From Camarhynchus parvulus (taxonomy: Eukaryota > Chordata > Aves > Passeriformes > Thraupidae), in NCBI RefSeq assembly GCF_901933205.1, contig NC_044572.1, positions 76,133,465-76,197,464 on the forward strand: a stretch of DNA of 64,000 bases. Reading direction: 5' to 3'. Both the position numbers and the translations under genes were made by a program. The notes below the pieces were generated by a model. That model saw only the letters and a program-made list of their open reading frames with translations, was not told the origin of the DNA and did no database searches. Shown here piece after piece: positions 53,164-64,000 of the stretch; the first letter of the stretch is position 1, and each line of letters starts with the position of its first letter.

Positions 53164-54510
53164 GGGGATTTTGTAGCTCAATATGAAGATACATACACCT
53201 TTAGCTTGCCACTTTGTTGATTCTTATTTCACTGATATAAAGATAATAAATGTTGTAGTGTTTGCACTTTTGCCGAATTATCTAATAGAGAACAAATTTG
53301 GAATTGATACCACTAACATAATGAAAATCTTCTGCTCTGTTATGGAGCAGTGGTTTTGGCTGCTATCACTGTGTGTTGATGAAGAAATCTCTTTATTTTG
53401 GGATGTGCATCCCAGGTAGTAGGAGTGGGATGTCATACTGGCAAAACTCTAGCTTATGTGTTAAATGGTAAGTATTACAGCAGCGCAAGCTGAAGCTGAA
53501 TCAAACCTTTTTTCTCAGCTCTGAAGTCATGACTTTGTACTGTTGTAGTTGTTGGCTTGACCACTTTGTTAATACCAATAATGTATTATTTGTTCTTTCT
53601 TTCATTTAGCTACGTTTTTGCTTAATTTTGAAAAAAAATCTTGTGCAATTAATTCTAAAAGAACGTATTGAGTACTTTTTACACTTGCATAGCTCATGTG
53701 TCTCTGTTTAGCTTCTCCAAATTATATCAGCAGTGAGTGTAGCCACCACAGCAGGGCATTGCAGTGAGCCTGAAAAAAGACTGGTCCTTCCAATGTTGAT
53801 AATTTAATGCTAAGGGAGTTATTTGTTTATTTTGTTTGATTGCAGAATTAGTTGGGAAAAGGATGGAAGAAATTAATTTAAAACTGATTTTTTTTTCAAC
53901 GCCATTCTTCAGTGGAAATAAACCATCAAATATTTTTGTTCAGTCATTGGTTCAGAGCCTCTGACACCAAATATACAATTACTTTTAGTTCATTCATGAT
54001 AAAGTTGAGAAATTTAGGACTGGAATTACAACTGCGCCAATAGAAAGATGATGATTTCATTGTCCATTTTATCTAGTAGGAATTAGGTAGGAGATGGAGT
54101 TTCATACTTTCCTTTGCTTAGGGTGTTTGAGCCTATGCATTGCGTACGAAGAATATCATTAGAAAGACCAGACTGTTATTGTTTAGCTGCACTTTCAGGT
54201 AAAAAAAATGGAAGTGGCAATGATTGTTTTTGCCCAAAATGAAGGAAAATATTCTACAATGCAATTTTATTGTTCTGATACCTTTAGTAAGAAAATTTTT
54301 AACTCCATTTTGAAATTAGTTTATCTAAAAGTTTGTTTACTAAAATATACCCATGCGATGGAAGTCCCAACTCAGATTCCCATTCCACTTTCTCTTCATG
54401 AAATATTTTATATTGAAGGGCAAATATGGGGTTGTTTTGTCCTCTCTGAAAAGCTGTTCTCTGAAAACAACATTTGTGGCATTTATAAGAAACGGTCCTG
54501 ATTCTAGAAC

Positions 54511-55175
54511 TGTGGGAACTCTGCACATCACTCCGGATGTGAGGAGTCCCCCGAGACCACGTCGAGAGCCGAAACCCCGTCAGGGGGCTCGGAGATCTTG
54601 GCATGATGCCCAGAACACTTGGTGGCTGGATTTCGATCCTGCAAATGAATTGCCAGTTTGGTATGAGGGCTGGAAGGTGTCACAGGTTTAAAGGGTGTTT
54701 TTATAAGGTGTACACAGGGTGAAAATATAAGTTTTAAAAATTTTTGTATAAAGGTAATGGGGACAAGATGGAGGGAACAGGGCGTGTCTCATCCTTCTTC
54801 CTTCTTCTTCTTGTTCTCCATCTTCTGCTGTGGTGTTGGCACTCAGAGATTGGTTTGGGGAAGGGGTGCACTGTCCAACATGGGTGATAGGTATTGGAAA
54901 GTAAAGGTAAATATGATATATCGTAATTTGTGGTATAAGAGACGGAGCAGCCTCGGGGGCAGTCGGAGAGCGTCGTGGCTGCCTTGCTGGTCAGACCTCT
55001 GTCTGCCAGGAAGAAAATTTTGTAGATAAGACTTAATAAACAACCTGAAGACCGAACAGCAAAGAGTCCAGTCTCATTCTTCAGAGCCTGGGGTCGCTCC
55101 CTGGACCACCCAGCTCACCTCGGGGGCAGAGAACAAGCAGCCGACCCCGAGATAAAACCTTTTGTTATTATTACA
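54511..55175 (+). mobile_element. Probable solo ERV LTR, about 665 bp, no matching target-site duplication
   Basis: Starts TGTGGGAACTC, the same first eight bases as the minus-strand start of the 61.85 kb LTR. It includes TATAAGA at 54934 and AATAAA at 55035-55040, which set plus orientation, then a GC-rich U5-like stretch ending, most likely, at TTATTACA (55175). The flanks are TAGAAC upstream and GTAGGT downstream and do not match, so the 3' limit is uncertain or the element arose by recombination or deletion. No purine tract or internal genes precede it. The open frame crossing the 5' boundary (54353-54691) is not a viral gene I can identify. Confidence 0.7.
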
Positions 55176-55784
55176 GTAGGTTTGTGCCATATATTATATA
55201 TTCAGAAAGAGTAGCCAAATATCTAATATTAATTAAATTGATAATATTTAAAATTAACTGTTTAATGAAAATGTTTTAAATTATTGAAACAGCACTGAAA
55301 TGAGTGGTGAGTTATTAATGATTTATTGGACACAACCATAATCAGACAGCAAATTGGAATTTTTTTTTTAATGCAATTAAAAAAATATTGTGACAAGGAA
55401 GTGCAATTTTTTTATAATTTTAAAGCCCTCCCTCATATAAAGATCTGGTTTTTATTTGGTAACTATGTTTGTTTGTATCCTTAATGGAATTGTTTTCCAA
55501 TGAGTAACACCTTTAACATTTCAAAGTACAGTTCCTTGAAAATATATCTCCAAAGAAAACATTTCTTCCAAAAAGTAGTACTCCTCAGATATTTGTGGAA
55601 GTGTGGTCATGAAAGGAAAAGGAAAGGAAAAATAGACTGGGCAGTCAAAGGAAGAATAGAGAGGCACAGACAAATGTGGGAACAGTGAATGTTCATTTGT
55701 GGATGCTAAAATTGTAAGGGATCAGCTGCATCAAATGAATGTTGACAAGTCCGTGTGTCCATAGTAAGGCTTTTTATACTATCC

Positions 55785-56862
55785 TTTACAGCATCCTTCT
55801 GGAGAAGTTCCCCAGCTGTGGGATGAGCAAGTTCACAGTGTGCTGAGGGAAGAACAGGCTGAAGGGCCAGAGCTCAAAGGGTTGTGGTAAATGGGGTTAC
55901 ATCTGGCTGGTGATTCATTAATGGTCACCAGTGATGTTCCTCAGGTGCAATTCTGGGGCCAATCTTATTTGATCTGTTTATCAGTCATCTCCAGCAAATG
56001 CACCTTTAGCAAGTTTGCTGATGATGCCCAAGTGAGAGGTGGTGCTGACTCTCTTGAGGGACAGGAAGCCTTACAATGTCATCTAGATAGATTGGTGCTT
56101 TTGGCTGTGGTTAATGGGACGAAATTTGACAAGTTCAAGTAACAGATTCTGTATCTAGGATGGAGTAATGTTGGACACAGGTACAAACTGGGAGAGTATT
56201 TTCTGGAGAACAGTCCTGTAGAAAGGCACCTGAGGGTGCTGGTCAGCAACAGCTCAATATGGGTCAGCAGTGTGTGCCCTGGCAGTCCAGAGGTGACTGA
56301 TCCTGCATCCTGGGGTGCATCAGAAAGGGCATCTCCAGCCAGTAAAAGCAGTGATTATCCCACCTTATTCAGTGTTGGTGTGACCCAGAAGTGTAAACTT
56401 CTGGGCCCCACCATTAAAGAAGGACGTGAAGGTCATTCAAGGTGCCCAGCAGTAGGAAACAAAGTTGGTGATAGAGCTGGAAGGGATGTCCTGTGAGGAG
56501 CAGCTGAGGAGTTTGATTCTTTCTGGTTTGCAGAGAATGAGGGTGAGTTGTGACCCCATTGCTCTCTACAGCTTCCTGAGGAGGTGAAAGAGAGAGGTAG
56601 GTGCTGAGCTCTTCTCCTTGGAAATCAGTGTCAGGGTGTGTGGGAATGGTTCAAAACTGGCAAAGGAAAGCCTTAGACTGGGAGAGGTGGTCGATGCCCC
56701 AAGTTTGTCAGTATTGAAGACACATTTAGATGATGACCTTAATAACATGTTTCTACTTAGTTGACCCTGAGCTGGTCAGGCAGTTAGACTGGATGATCAT
56801 TAGAAGTCCCTTCCAACTGAAAGAGTCCATTCTATTCTCTTGTATCCTCTATTCCTTCTAAA
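55785..56862 (+). mobile_element. CR1 LINE fragment from reverse transcriptase to 3' end
   Basis: Translated pieces across frames follow CR1 ORF2: TSDVPQVQFWG (the degenerate GVPQGSVLGP block), SKFADDAQVRGGADS (reverse transcriptase motif with the catalytic Asp pair, 56005-56050), then LEGQEALQCHLDRL. Later nucleotide blocks (CTGTGAGGAGCAGCTGAGGAG, ACTGGATGATCATTAGAAGTCCCTTCCAACTG) match the 3' UTR. In-frame stops and frameshifts make it inactive. At about 1.1 kb it is the longest CR1 piece in the window that still contains the catalytic box. Confidence 0.92.
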
Positions 56863-56984
56863 TTTGTGAAAATGTTAAACTCCCATGGCTATGTACATCT
56901 TACTGCTACAAGTCTTGCTAAAATATGTGTCCCCACCCTTCTTCTAGGCCTCCTTCAAGAAAGGCCACAGTAAGGCCACAGTAA

Positions 56985-57125
56985 GCCTGAACAATCTCAA
57001 GACTCTAAGCCTTCCCTCACAGGAGAGGTGCTTCAACCCTCTTGTAGTTTTTATGGTCTTCTTTTAGACCCACTCCAAAAGTTCCATGTCTTGTACTGAG
57101 ATATCCACAGCTGGGTGCAATACTC
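56985..57125 (-). mobile_element. CR1 LINE fragment, opposite orientation
   Basis: CCTTCCCTCACAGGAGAGGTGCTTCAACCCTCTTG, then GACCCACTCCAAAAGTTCCATGTCTTGTACTGAG and TGCAATACTCCA, is the reverse complement of the CR1 region between ORF2 and the 3' UTR. Only about 140 bp remains, about 120 bp from the end of the plus-strand CR1 at 55785-56862. Confidence 0.85.
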
Positions 57126-60100
57126 CATAAAAAAGTCATAATCATCATAATTTAGTAATTTACTGTAAAATAAATAATTATAAACTAATCTTTATTCTTT
57201 ATAATACATTCAAAAACTGATATATTAAATTTTCAGTATTTCTTATCTCTTGTCATTAACTAATTTTCTGAACTCTAGAATACAAGAAATTCTAAGATTT
57301 TGCTTCATGACAGATGTGCTGCTTCAGGTTATGAATTCAGTGGTCCCTAGGATCAAAATATTTTTTTAGAAAACAAGGTTTTGAAATTTCAGTTCCCAGT
57401 AATAGGATTGTATTGCACTAAATCATGTAAATAGAAAAATGTAGATAGGAGAGAGTACAATTTATTTCTAATTTGAATTCATTATCTTTTCACATTCTGA
57501 TTTGCACCTCCAGCCAAATTAATTTCTTTCTGATTAAACAGGTGATGTCTTTTGCATTGATTATTGACAGAGTGAAGACTTAAACACATGTGAACTAAAC
57601 AAGCAAATCCATTCAACAAACTTAATAACTCTTTTCTGTGTTTAAGTCCTATATAATAACTCTGTAATGTTTACTGCAATTTTGTGCTGCATTTTTTGTT
57701 CTCAACTGCTTCTCTACCAGCTTCTGCTGCTTCTGGAAAAAAAAGTTCCTGGGTTATCATTTCACACATAGTAGCTACCCAAGGGAAAGAGTTAGATAAA
57801 ATCTTCTTTCAGATTGTCCTCTGTTTCTATTATTTTAGTGTTCTTTATTTGCCCACTCATGACATCTAAACCTTCAGTTATTTTCTCTTTGTGTGTATGT
57901 GTGTATTACTTTATCTTGTATCTTGTTAGTATTTTTTACATTACTATGAAACATCACAGAGTTTTTGATTCCTGAGTGAGTGGAATTGAAAATGTATGTA
58001 AGTCTTGCCTTTGGCAAAAGTTGCCATTATCTCTTAGAACTGAACTTACCTCTCAGACCTAAGCCTGTACTTTATTAGATATATTTGATTTTATTTCACT
58101 TGAACCATGAATGCATGAATAATTCAGCCTTGACTGAGAAGATGTAAAATAGAAATCCTATTGAACAAAGCCATCCTAAACAATCAAGATATTATAAAAG
58201 CTTTCTGGGTTTGTGGTCCCTCTAGCACAGTACCCTTCCACTGACAGTACGGATGACAGTGTCAGTAGGGTAACTTGGGCACCTTTTGCTCCTAAAATAC
58301 TTTCCCAGCATCCATAGCTCTTGCATTAGGGTTATAAGGGTTTGTCACATTGCCCTAGTCTTTACAAAATCTTTTTATGAATCTATTGTCTGTAACTTTA
58401 GCAATTTCTAAACTTGCTACTACTCTTCTGCGGTAACAAGTTGCAAAAGTTCACTACCTTCATTTTAAAGAGTAATTTCTACCTCTTTCAAACCAGCCTC
58501 TCTGAGGAGTTTCATTTGTTGTCTTCAATTATAATGTTGTTGAATTTGCTGAACAACAGTTTAGTGTTTATTTTCTTACATTTTATTACCCAGCAGAACT
58601 TAGTGCTGTCTTCTGACTTTGAGATTTCACTCCTTTGTCTTTGATAGAAATACTGAATAATAATACAGTAAAAAAACAAACAAAATTATATAACAATCCT
58701 AGTTTTCTTGCAGCAAAATGCATTAGCTTTCCCATTCATAAACCCTGAGTGTATCTTCCTGCAGTTCTCAGTCAACAGATCAAAGAAAAAAAGCCTCTCT
58801 AGTTCCTCCTTGTAAAGTACTCACACTGAACAATCAATCTACTGCTTCATTTCTGTTCCTGACTTTCCTTGGACTGTAAGATGTGTGTTTTTGTACTTGA
58901 AGGCCAGAACTTCTTCAGTACTTAAAATATGGACACATTAAGATTTAATGAGTGGCACAATGTCACTCTCTCTTCTATTCATAGTACATATCCAAATGTG
59001 TTGAAAATTTAATTCTCTTTTTCAGCTGCCATTATTCCTGTGATCTAAACCCACCAACATTAACTACACCTTTGCTTTCCTCAGTTTTAACCACAAGTAT
59101 ACTTAGGCAAAGTTTCAGTAATTTTTCTGTAGTTTCTTACTGTACCTTTCTCTGCACTAAAGCTCATCTTTCACCTTTCTGCCCAGGTTTTTATAAGTTT
59201 TTATAAAACTTCTTGCAGGAGTTGGTCTTCTGTGACCTTTTAAGTTTCCAGAGCCAGTAACTTTGCTCCATTACTATTAAAGTATAGACACTGATGGTTT
59301 TCTTTAGCTTTCTCATGTCTCAAAAGGTTCCCTACTTCCAGTTTGAAAAATTCTTCCTATCTACACACTATCATCCACATAGAGAGATCATAAATCCTTA
59401 CCTGCATCTCAGGTTTTGTGTATCACCCTGGCAGTTTTCCATGGAGACCCTGGGCCTGAGTTTCCTTGCTGTGAAGCCATGAGCAATCTGCCAGAGCATC
59501 TCTTTTGCATTTTTCTACATCCCTGATAACAACATGAATATGCCTACCGAGTCCTCCCTTTCACCTCCCAGCTTTCCTGACATATTAGACCAGTGTAACA
59601 TTTACACCTAGCAGACAAGTTAACTTGTGAGCTCTCAGATGTCACAAAAGTAATTACCTATGTTTATAATAGTTAAATCTTTCCACAACTACTATGTACC
59701 TGTTTCTATTTCTCCGAAGTGCATGTCTATGGAAGGAACATCCTGCAAGAAAGAAAAGAAAATAAATTTCAGTGTCAGGGCAGACCTTGACGACTGAGTT
59801 GATCTCTTTTTCTCAGCTGGGTACCCTCAGTTATTGAGACTCCTACACCCTGTGGTAGGAACTTTGGTCTATTGCTGCTATAGAAGAGAAACTGTTCTAC
59901 CATACTCCTGCAAACCTCAGCTATTGACCTTTCAGATTTCTTAGCTGTTCATGGGAGGTACAGTAGCAGCAGATGTTGTCAAGTAGGTTTGACAACATGG
60001 TGTTGGATCTTGTTTGGGTGTTAGATCTTTGTATGATCCTTTTGCAGTAAATTAGGAAAAACTTATCAGTAGATTGAATAAATTGAATATTGCTTAATAC

Positions 60101-61849
60101 TAACAAACAGAGTGGGAAAAGACAGAGAGAATGGACCCTGACAGAGTGATCTGGAACATTTGAGAAATTGCTATATGCTAAAATACCACAGAATGTATAA
60201 TTGTTCAAGTCCAGCTTTCTTTGTCTGAGCTAGTCAGCCTCAAATCCTTTTATGTTTTGGGAAAATGGGAATTTCTGTGAGTTCTCATTTCATCAAAACA
60301 TCTAAAGAATCCTAGAAATATCTAGTTCTTTTAGTTTTATAGAAAATCTAGACAAACCAGCTCAAGCTTAACTATTGAAGCTATTTAAAGTTAAATCAGA
60401 TGAGTGCACAAATGCCCAGTTAACATGGAGAGGAGAATTACAATAGGCTTTAACATGCACTGGTCCAAACCTAATTTGGGTGACAGGTGTATTTTCACTT
60501 GAATGACTGAAGTATAACATTTTTCACTTAAAAATTTGATGAAGAAATTCAAACCCTGTTTATAAAAAATACCTTGGAGATATGCAACAGCCCACAGTCT
60601 TTATCCTTTAACAGTCTTTAATGAGTTATTTGAAAAAAATATATTACTTCCTTATATATTACATTTTACTGGAGCTCAAGGAATGAATGAGTGACATTGA
60701 TCTCCAGCCTGCTCTTTTTTAGCAAATTAAACTCATAGTTTCCCTTTTTCCATGGCTTTTCTAGAACTTTACCGCTTAGCTTTCTACACTTTAAGAAATT
60801 TTAATATGATCTAGATGATAAACAAATTAAATTTTCTAATTTAATAATTTAACTAGGAGAACTTTTTGCTGCTTCCGTATTTACTTGTTATACTTAGAAG
60901 AATGTACTATTTTGAAAGGTTTTAGAAAATTCCCATTAGAGATGCCAAAGGAAAAAATGTTTAAAAGCTTAAAATTTTTCTCTTTCATGCCCAAGTTGAT
61001 GCTTCCATGTAACATTAAAATCCTCAAAAACATAAGCCTTTCAGCATAGCTTACATTTTTTACTCTGATTACATTTTTCCTTCTCTTATAGAAAGTTTTT
61101 CTTCTGAAATTGTTATTTGAATATATTTATCTAGTTAAATATATCCTTCTGCATCTTTGGTACTCGCTCTTGACTTCCTTTACGGTTCGTTGGGAGAAAT
61201 GGGTACTTCTGTCACTTTTTGTCCCATTGGAAAGTCTACAGCATCCCAGAGGCAAGGTTTCGCTTCATCAGTTGAAAAGACATTTCATTGCTTAGAACAT
61301 AGCATGATTGCATATCTGAATGAGAATGTAAAAGTTGCCTCTCATCATACCTGTATAAATATCTTCCAAGATGCTATATTTTAGTTGAAATTTCCTGTTT
61401 GAAAAAAGAAATGTAATCAGTACTGTGTGTAATACAGAGGTTACAAAATATTCATTTAGTAGAAACTTAGAACATAATGTTACTGAAAAATGTACAGGGC
61501 ACTGTTGCAAGTGTTACACAGTAGCATTACCCTTACCAAAATATTTCATTAAACGACTAGAAGACACATTATAATAATCTTTCAACTTTGTTTGACCTTG
61601 GTGTATCCTCAGCTTGAGTCTTGCACAAAGTTCTTGGTACTCAAAAAATGATGGAGGCTATAAGGGTCCAGTAAAGCTAACAAGCATGATAAAGATTTCA
61701 GGGAACATTTCCTGAAAAGACATATTAAGAGCCTTGTCCTTGTTTTCGCAGAAGGAACTTACTGGGGAAGTAAATCATAGGAGTCCTCAAATATCCAAAA
61801 AAACTGTAGCAAAAGGAAAATTGCTTTCTGTGTCTGTTGCATATGGAAG

Positions 61850-62362
61850 TGTTCGCCGGCAGTTTATATACAGACACGAACGGAATGGGGCTACTGTGAA
61901 AAGTGTCTTGAGCTGTTTATTTTTCCACGTCTCATTACATGGTTATGGCAATGGAGAGATGCGAACAGCTCGCTGTCCAGGCAGCAGACCAAAGGAACTT
62001 AATGTTACAACATACCAAATACTCATCTTAGCCAATTACACAAAGCAAAAGCATATTGACAGTGATTCTATCCAATCAACATAAGCACACATAGCTTTGG
62101 TTAAAACAATGCTTGCTTGCTCATTTATAAGAAGACAACGCATAAAACCCTATTCATGAGCTTAACCTTGCTATAGAAACTTTTTGCAACTTAGAAAGCT
62201 ATTCCAAAGACTAATCCATAGATCTATTGTTCTATTCCTCACGTCTTCCCTACTGCTTACATACTTTTTCTGATGTTTCAGCACCGTTTCACTTCAGCTG
62301 CAACTGAGGCTTGTCTTTTTTCCCACCTTCCTAAAAGCCCTCTAACTTTATGGATTCCCACA
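61850..62362 (-). mobile_element. Solo ERV LTR (513 bp) with perfect 6-bp target-site duplication
   Basis: Seen: on the plus strand it begins TGTTCGCCGGCAG and ends GGATTCCCACA, flanked on both sides by TGGAAG (61844-61849 and 62363-62368). On the minus strand it starts TGTGGGAATCC, has TATAAAT (plus 62124-62129) and AATAAA (plus 61916-61921), and ends GGCGAACA, so transcription would be antisense to the cadherin gene. No internal sequence remains. Known: 6-bp duplications are typical of class II (ERVK, alpha/beta-like) elements. Intact duplications and ends suggest a recent insertion that was reduced to a solo LTR. Confidence 0.92.
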
Positions 62363-62449
62363 TGGAAGTATTAAATAATGTGGATTTCCAGATTACATAA
62401 AATGTCATCTTTTGTTTAGATTAGCTATAAGGAAGTTTTTTTAATTGGG

Positions 62450-62477
62450 TTTTTTTTTTTTTTTTTTTTTTTTTTTT
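62450..62477. repeat. Poly-T run (28 nt)
   Basis: Uninterrupted T run directly before a CR1 3' fragment. Confidence 0.95.
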
Positions 62478-62478
62478 C

Positions 62479-62665
62479 CAGCGAAGTTGGTAGAACACTA
62501 ACACAGGTTGCACAGAAAGGTGCTGGATGTCCCATCCCGGGAAACCTTCAAGGTCAGGTTGGACAGTGTCTGGATGAAAATGTCCCTGCTCATTGTATGG
62601 GGTTTGGACTAGATGGCTTGTAAAAGGTCCCTTCCAAACCAAGCTGTTCTATGGCTCCATGAGTT
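62479..62665 (+). mobile_element. CR1 LINE 3' tail fragment
   Basis: Contains GGTTGCACAGAAAGGTGCTGGATGTCCC, CTTCAAGGTCAGGTTGGACAGTG, GGACTAGATGGCTTGTAAAAGGTCCCTTCCAA and TTCTATGGCTCCATGA, the closing order of CR1 3' UTRs. It is followed by an A-rich (CAAAA) stretch at 62680-62760. Confidence 0.9.
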
Positions 62666-62884
62666 TAAAAGAGGCAAAACCCACAATTAAACAAACAAAA
62701 ACCAAAACATGTAAGAAAAATAAAACAAATTCAAATAAGCAAAAATCCAAAACCAACCACTGCAACAACTTAGGTTTTACAGGGAAGAGAAAATCCTCTC
62801 AGCCAAACAGCATCCAAGTTATCCATGTTATTCAAAAGGGTTTGGAATTCAGATAAAACCAGCACACAAGCTCAAAGTGATGCT

Positions 62885-63257
62885 GGTGGGGGAACAGCAG
62901 AGCAAGCTATCTACCTGGAGTTGCTTATCCTGGAGAAAAGGAAGCTGATGGGAGACCTTGTCACTCTCTACAACTACCTGAAAGAAGGTTGTAGAAGGTG
63001 TGAGTCAGTCTCTAACAAAAAAAAAATAGAACAAAGGACATGGCCTCAAGTTGCACAAGAGGTTTAGATTGGACATTAGGAAAAATTTCCTCACTGAATA
63101 GAATACAAAGCAGTAACTCCTCATCTCTGGATGTATTTTAAAAACATGTAGATATGGTCCTTGGGAACATGGTTTATTGGTGGACTTGGCAGTGCTGGCT
63201 TCATGGTTGAACATAATGTTCTTAGAGGTCTTCTCCAACCAAAATGATTCTATGAAT
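62885..63257 (+). mobile_element. Second CR1 LINE 3' fragment in tandem
   Basis: TTATCCTGGAGAAAAGGAAGCTGATGGGAGACC, CTCTACAACTACCTGAAAGAAGG, TTAGATTGGACATTAGGAAAAATTTCCTC, TGGTGGACTTGGCAGTGCTGG and TCTTCTCCAACCAAAATGATTCTATGAAT are in CR1 order up to the tail. Same strand as the copy 220 bp upstream but covering more of the 3' UTR, so it is a separate insertion and not a split copy. Confidence 0.92.
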
Positions 63258-63358
63258 TTAGGACTTGTAGAGAAAGGAGTAACTAAGAGACATTCTGCTA
63301 CAAATGTTAAAAAAACCCCGCAGTTGCAATGGGGAAGCTATGAAGAACTTTATATGTA

Positions 63359-63374
63359 AATATATATATATATG
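63359..63374. repeat. (TA)n short repeat
   Basis: About eight TA units. Confidence 0.85.
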
Positions 63375-64000
63375 TCGTGCTGAAAGTGGCATGCTCTTTA
63401 CAGAAATATTTTCAACTGACATTTAGATAAACTTTTTTAAAATTTATATTTAATATGACAATAATATCTGCATTGAGAGGAAAAACAGACTAACAACAAC
63501 ATTCATGAACAAATTTGAGAATAAGATGTTAAAATTCTAAAAAAAGTTACAGAATATAGAATAGAAAGATTAATAATAAATTAAATTAATTCAACAACTA
63601 CATGATTTGTTGTATGCAGCTTACATAGCTCGTTAGCAGGGCTGCTTTTTGCAATGATCAGGCACCACATGAAATGGCAGCATGAGAAATGAGAAGCAGG
63701 CTACTCACATGTTATGCCATAGTTTCTCCTGGTTTATCTGAGCTCTCATAAAGAATATAGGAAAAGTTTACTTGGAATAAGTATTTAAACTGCTCACAGT
63801 ATGAGTGATGTCTCTATACTGAGAGTTTTCTTGCAGAAGCCTAGTTCTGCTGCTGCACAGAAGCCCACCAGCCTGCAGTGTTACACACCTTACCATATGC
63901 CAATAAAGGCAGGACAGGAAGGGAAATTAAAGATATTTTATGTCTCTATCAAGCATATCTTTATTTCAGTTCTATGGTATGGCCACATAAATATTTGAAT

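Larger units (their letters stand above)
31063..64000 (+). other. Large downstream cadherin intron (partial), rich in mobile elements
   Basis: Starts at the GTGGGT donor and runs to the window edge, at least 32.9 kb. It carries nearly all the LTRs and CR1 pieces in the window. I looked for the remainder of EC2 and a further D-x-N-D-N linker on the plus strand and did not recognise one. Stretches between the listed elements (for example 35.7-37.8, 40.4-42.8, 43.1-46.1, 47.0-48.45, 57.2-61.8 kb) are AT-rich with nothing I can name. Confidence 0.75.

Noticed and set aside
54353..54691. 112-aa plus-strand frame ending inside the LTR, considered as a retroviral gene remnant
   Set aside because: It crosses the apparent LTR start at 54511, and neither half resembles a viral gene family I recognise.
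62479..63257. The two neighbouring CR1 pieces as one element split by an insertion
   Set aside because: Both contain their own 3' tail and they overlap in the part of CR1 they cover, so they are separate insertions.
31063..64000. Search for the next cadherin exon (rest of EC2)
   Set aside because: No segment with the expected acceptor, EC2 remainder and D-x-N-D-N linker was recognised; concluded it lies beyond the window.

Overview
This is a 64 kb piece of vertebrate nuclear DNA, almost certainly from a bird and probably a songbird. The evidence is AT-rich intronic sequence, many 5'-truncated CR1 LINE fragments (3' tails of the ATTCTATGATTCTATG type, a reverse transcriptase FADD box, a recognisable endonuclease segment), and several solo retroviral LTRs of avian type, two with intact target-site duplications. 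There is no bacterial gene organisation. None of the long open frames outside the two exons below looks like an intact gene.

Only one gene is supported. Two consecutive plus-strand internal exons of a type II classical cadherin lie at 24181-24475 (295 nt) and 30943-31062 (120 nt). Both have consensus splice sites, and the 1+2 codon split (a Gly codon) matches across the 6.5 kb intron between them. The joined protein covers most of extracellular cadherin repeat 1 and the first half of repeat 2. From remembered family sequences the closest match is cadherin-18 (CDH18); CDH12 is the main alternative. No exon was recognised upstream of 24181 (signal peptide, propeptide, Trp2/Trp4 strand) or downstream of 31062 (rest of EC2 onward). 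The window therefore appears to be about 24 kb of upstream intron, exon, 6.5 kb intron, exon, and at least 32.9 kb of downstream intron.

The first 31 kb carry few recognisable repeats: one CR1 fragment at 3.6-4.3 kb, a short CR1 tail near 27.0 kb, A-rich and G/T-rich simple tracts, and small palindromes. The downstream intron (31-64 kb) is where mobile elements accumulated: solo LTRs at 32.3-32.9, 39.8-40.3, 54.5-55.2 and 61.85-62.36 kb; CR1 fragments at 37.9, 48.5-50.9, 52.9, 55.8-56.9, 57.0, 62.5 and 62.9 kb; and a (GATA)n array at 46.9 kb. Three GC-richer segments (34.5-35.0, 42.8-43.1, 46.1-46.45 kb) could not be classified.

No new multi-gene system was found. The points most worth following up are the sense-orientation LTR with a polyadenylation signal 1.2 kb after the second exon, a CR1 copy with its reverse transcriptase deleted internally, a perfect 18-bp-stem hairpin, a homeodomain-motif cluster that may be an enhancer, and an antisense exon-like segment resembling the end of an Ig domain.
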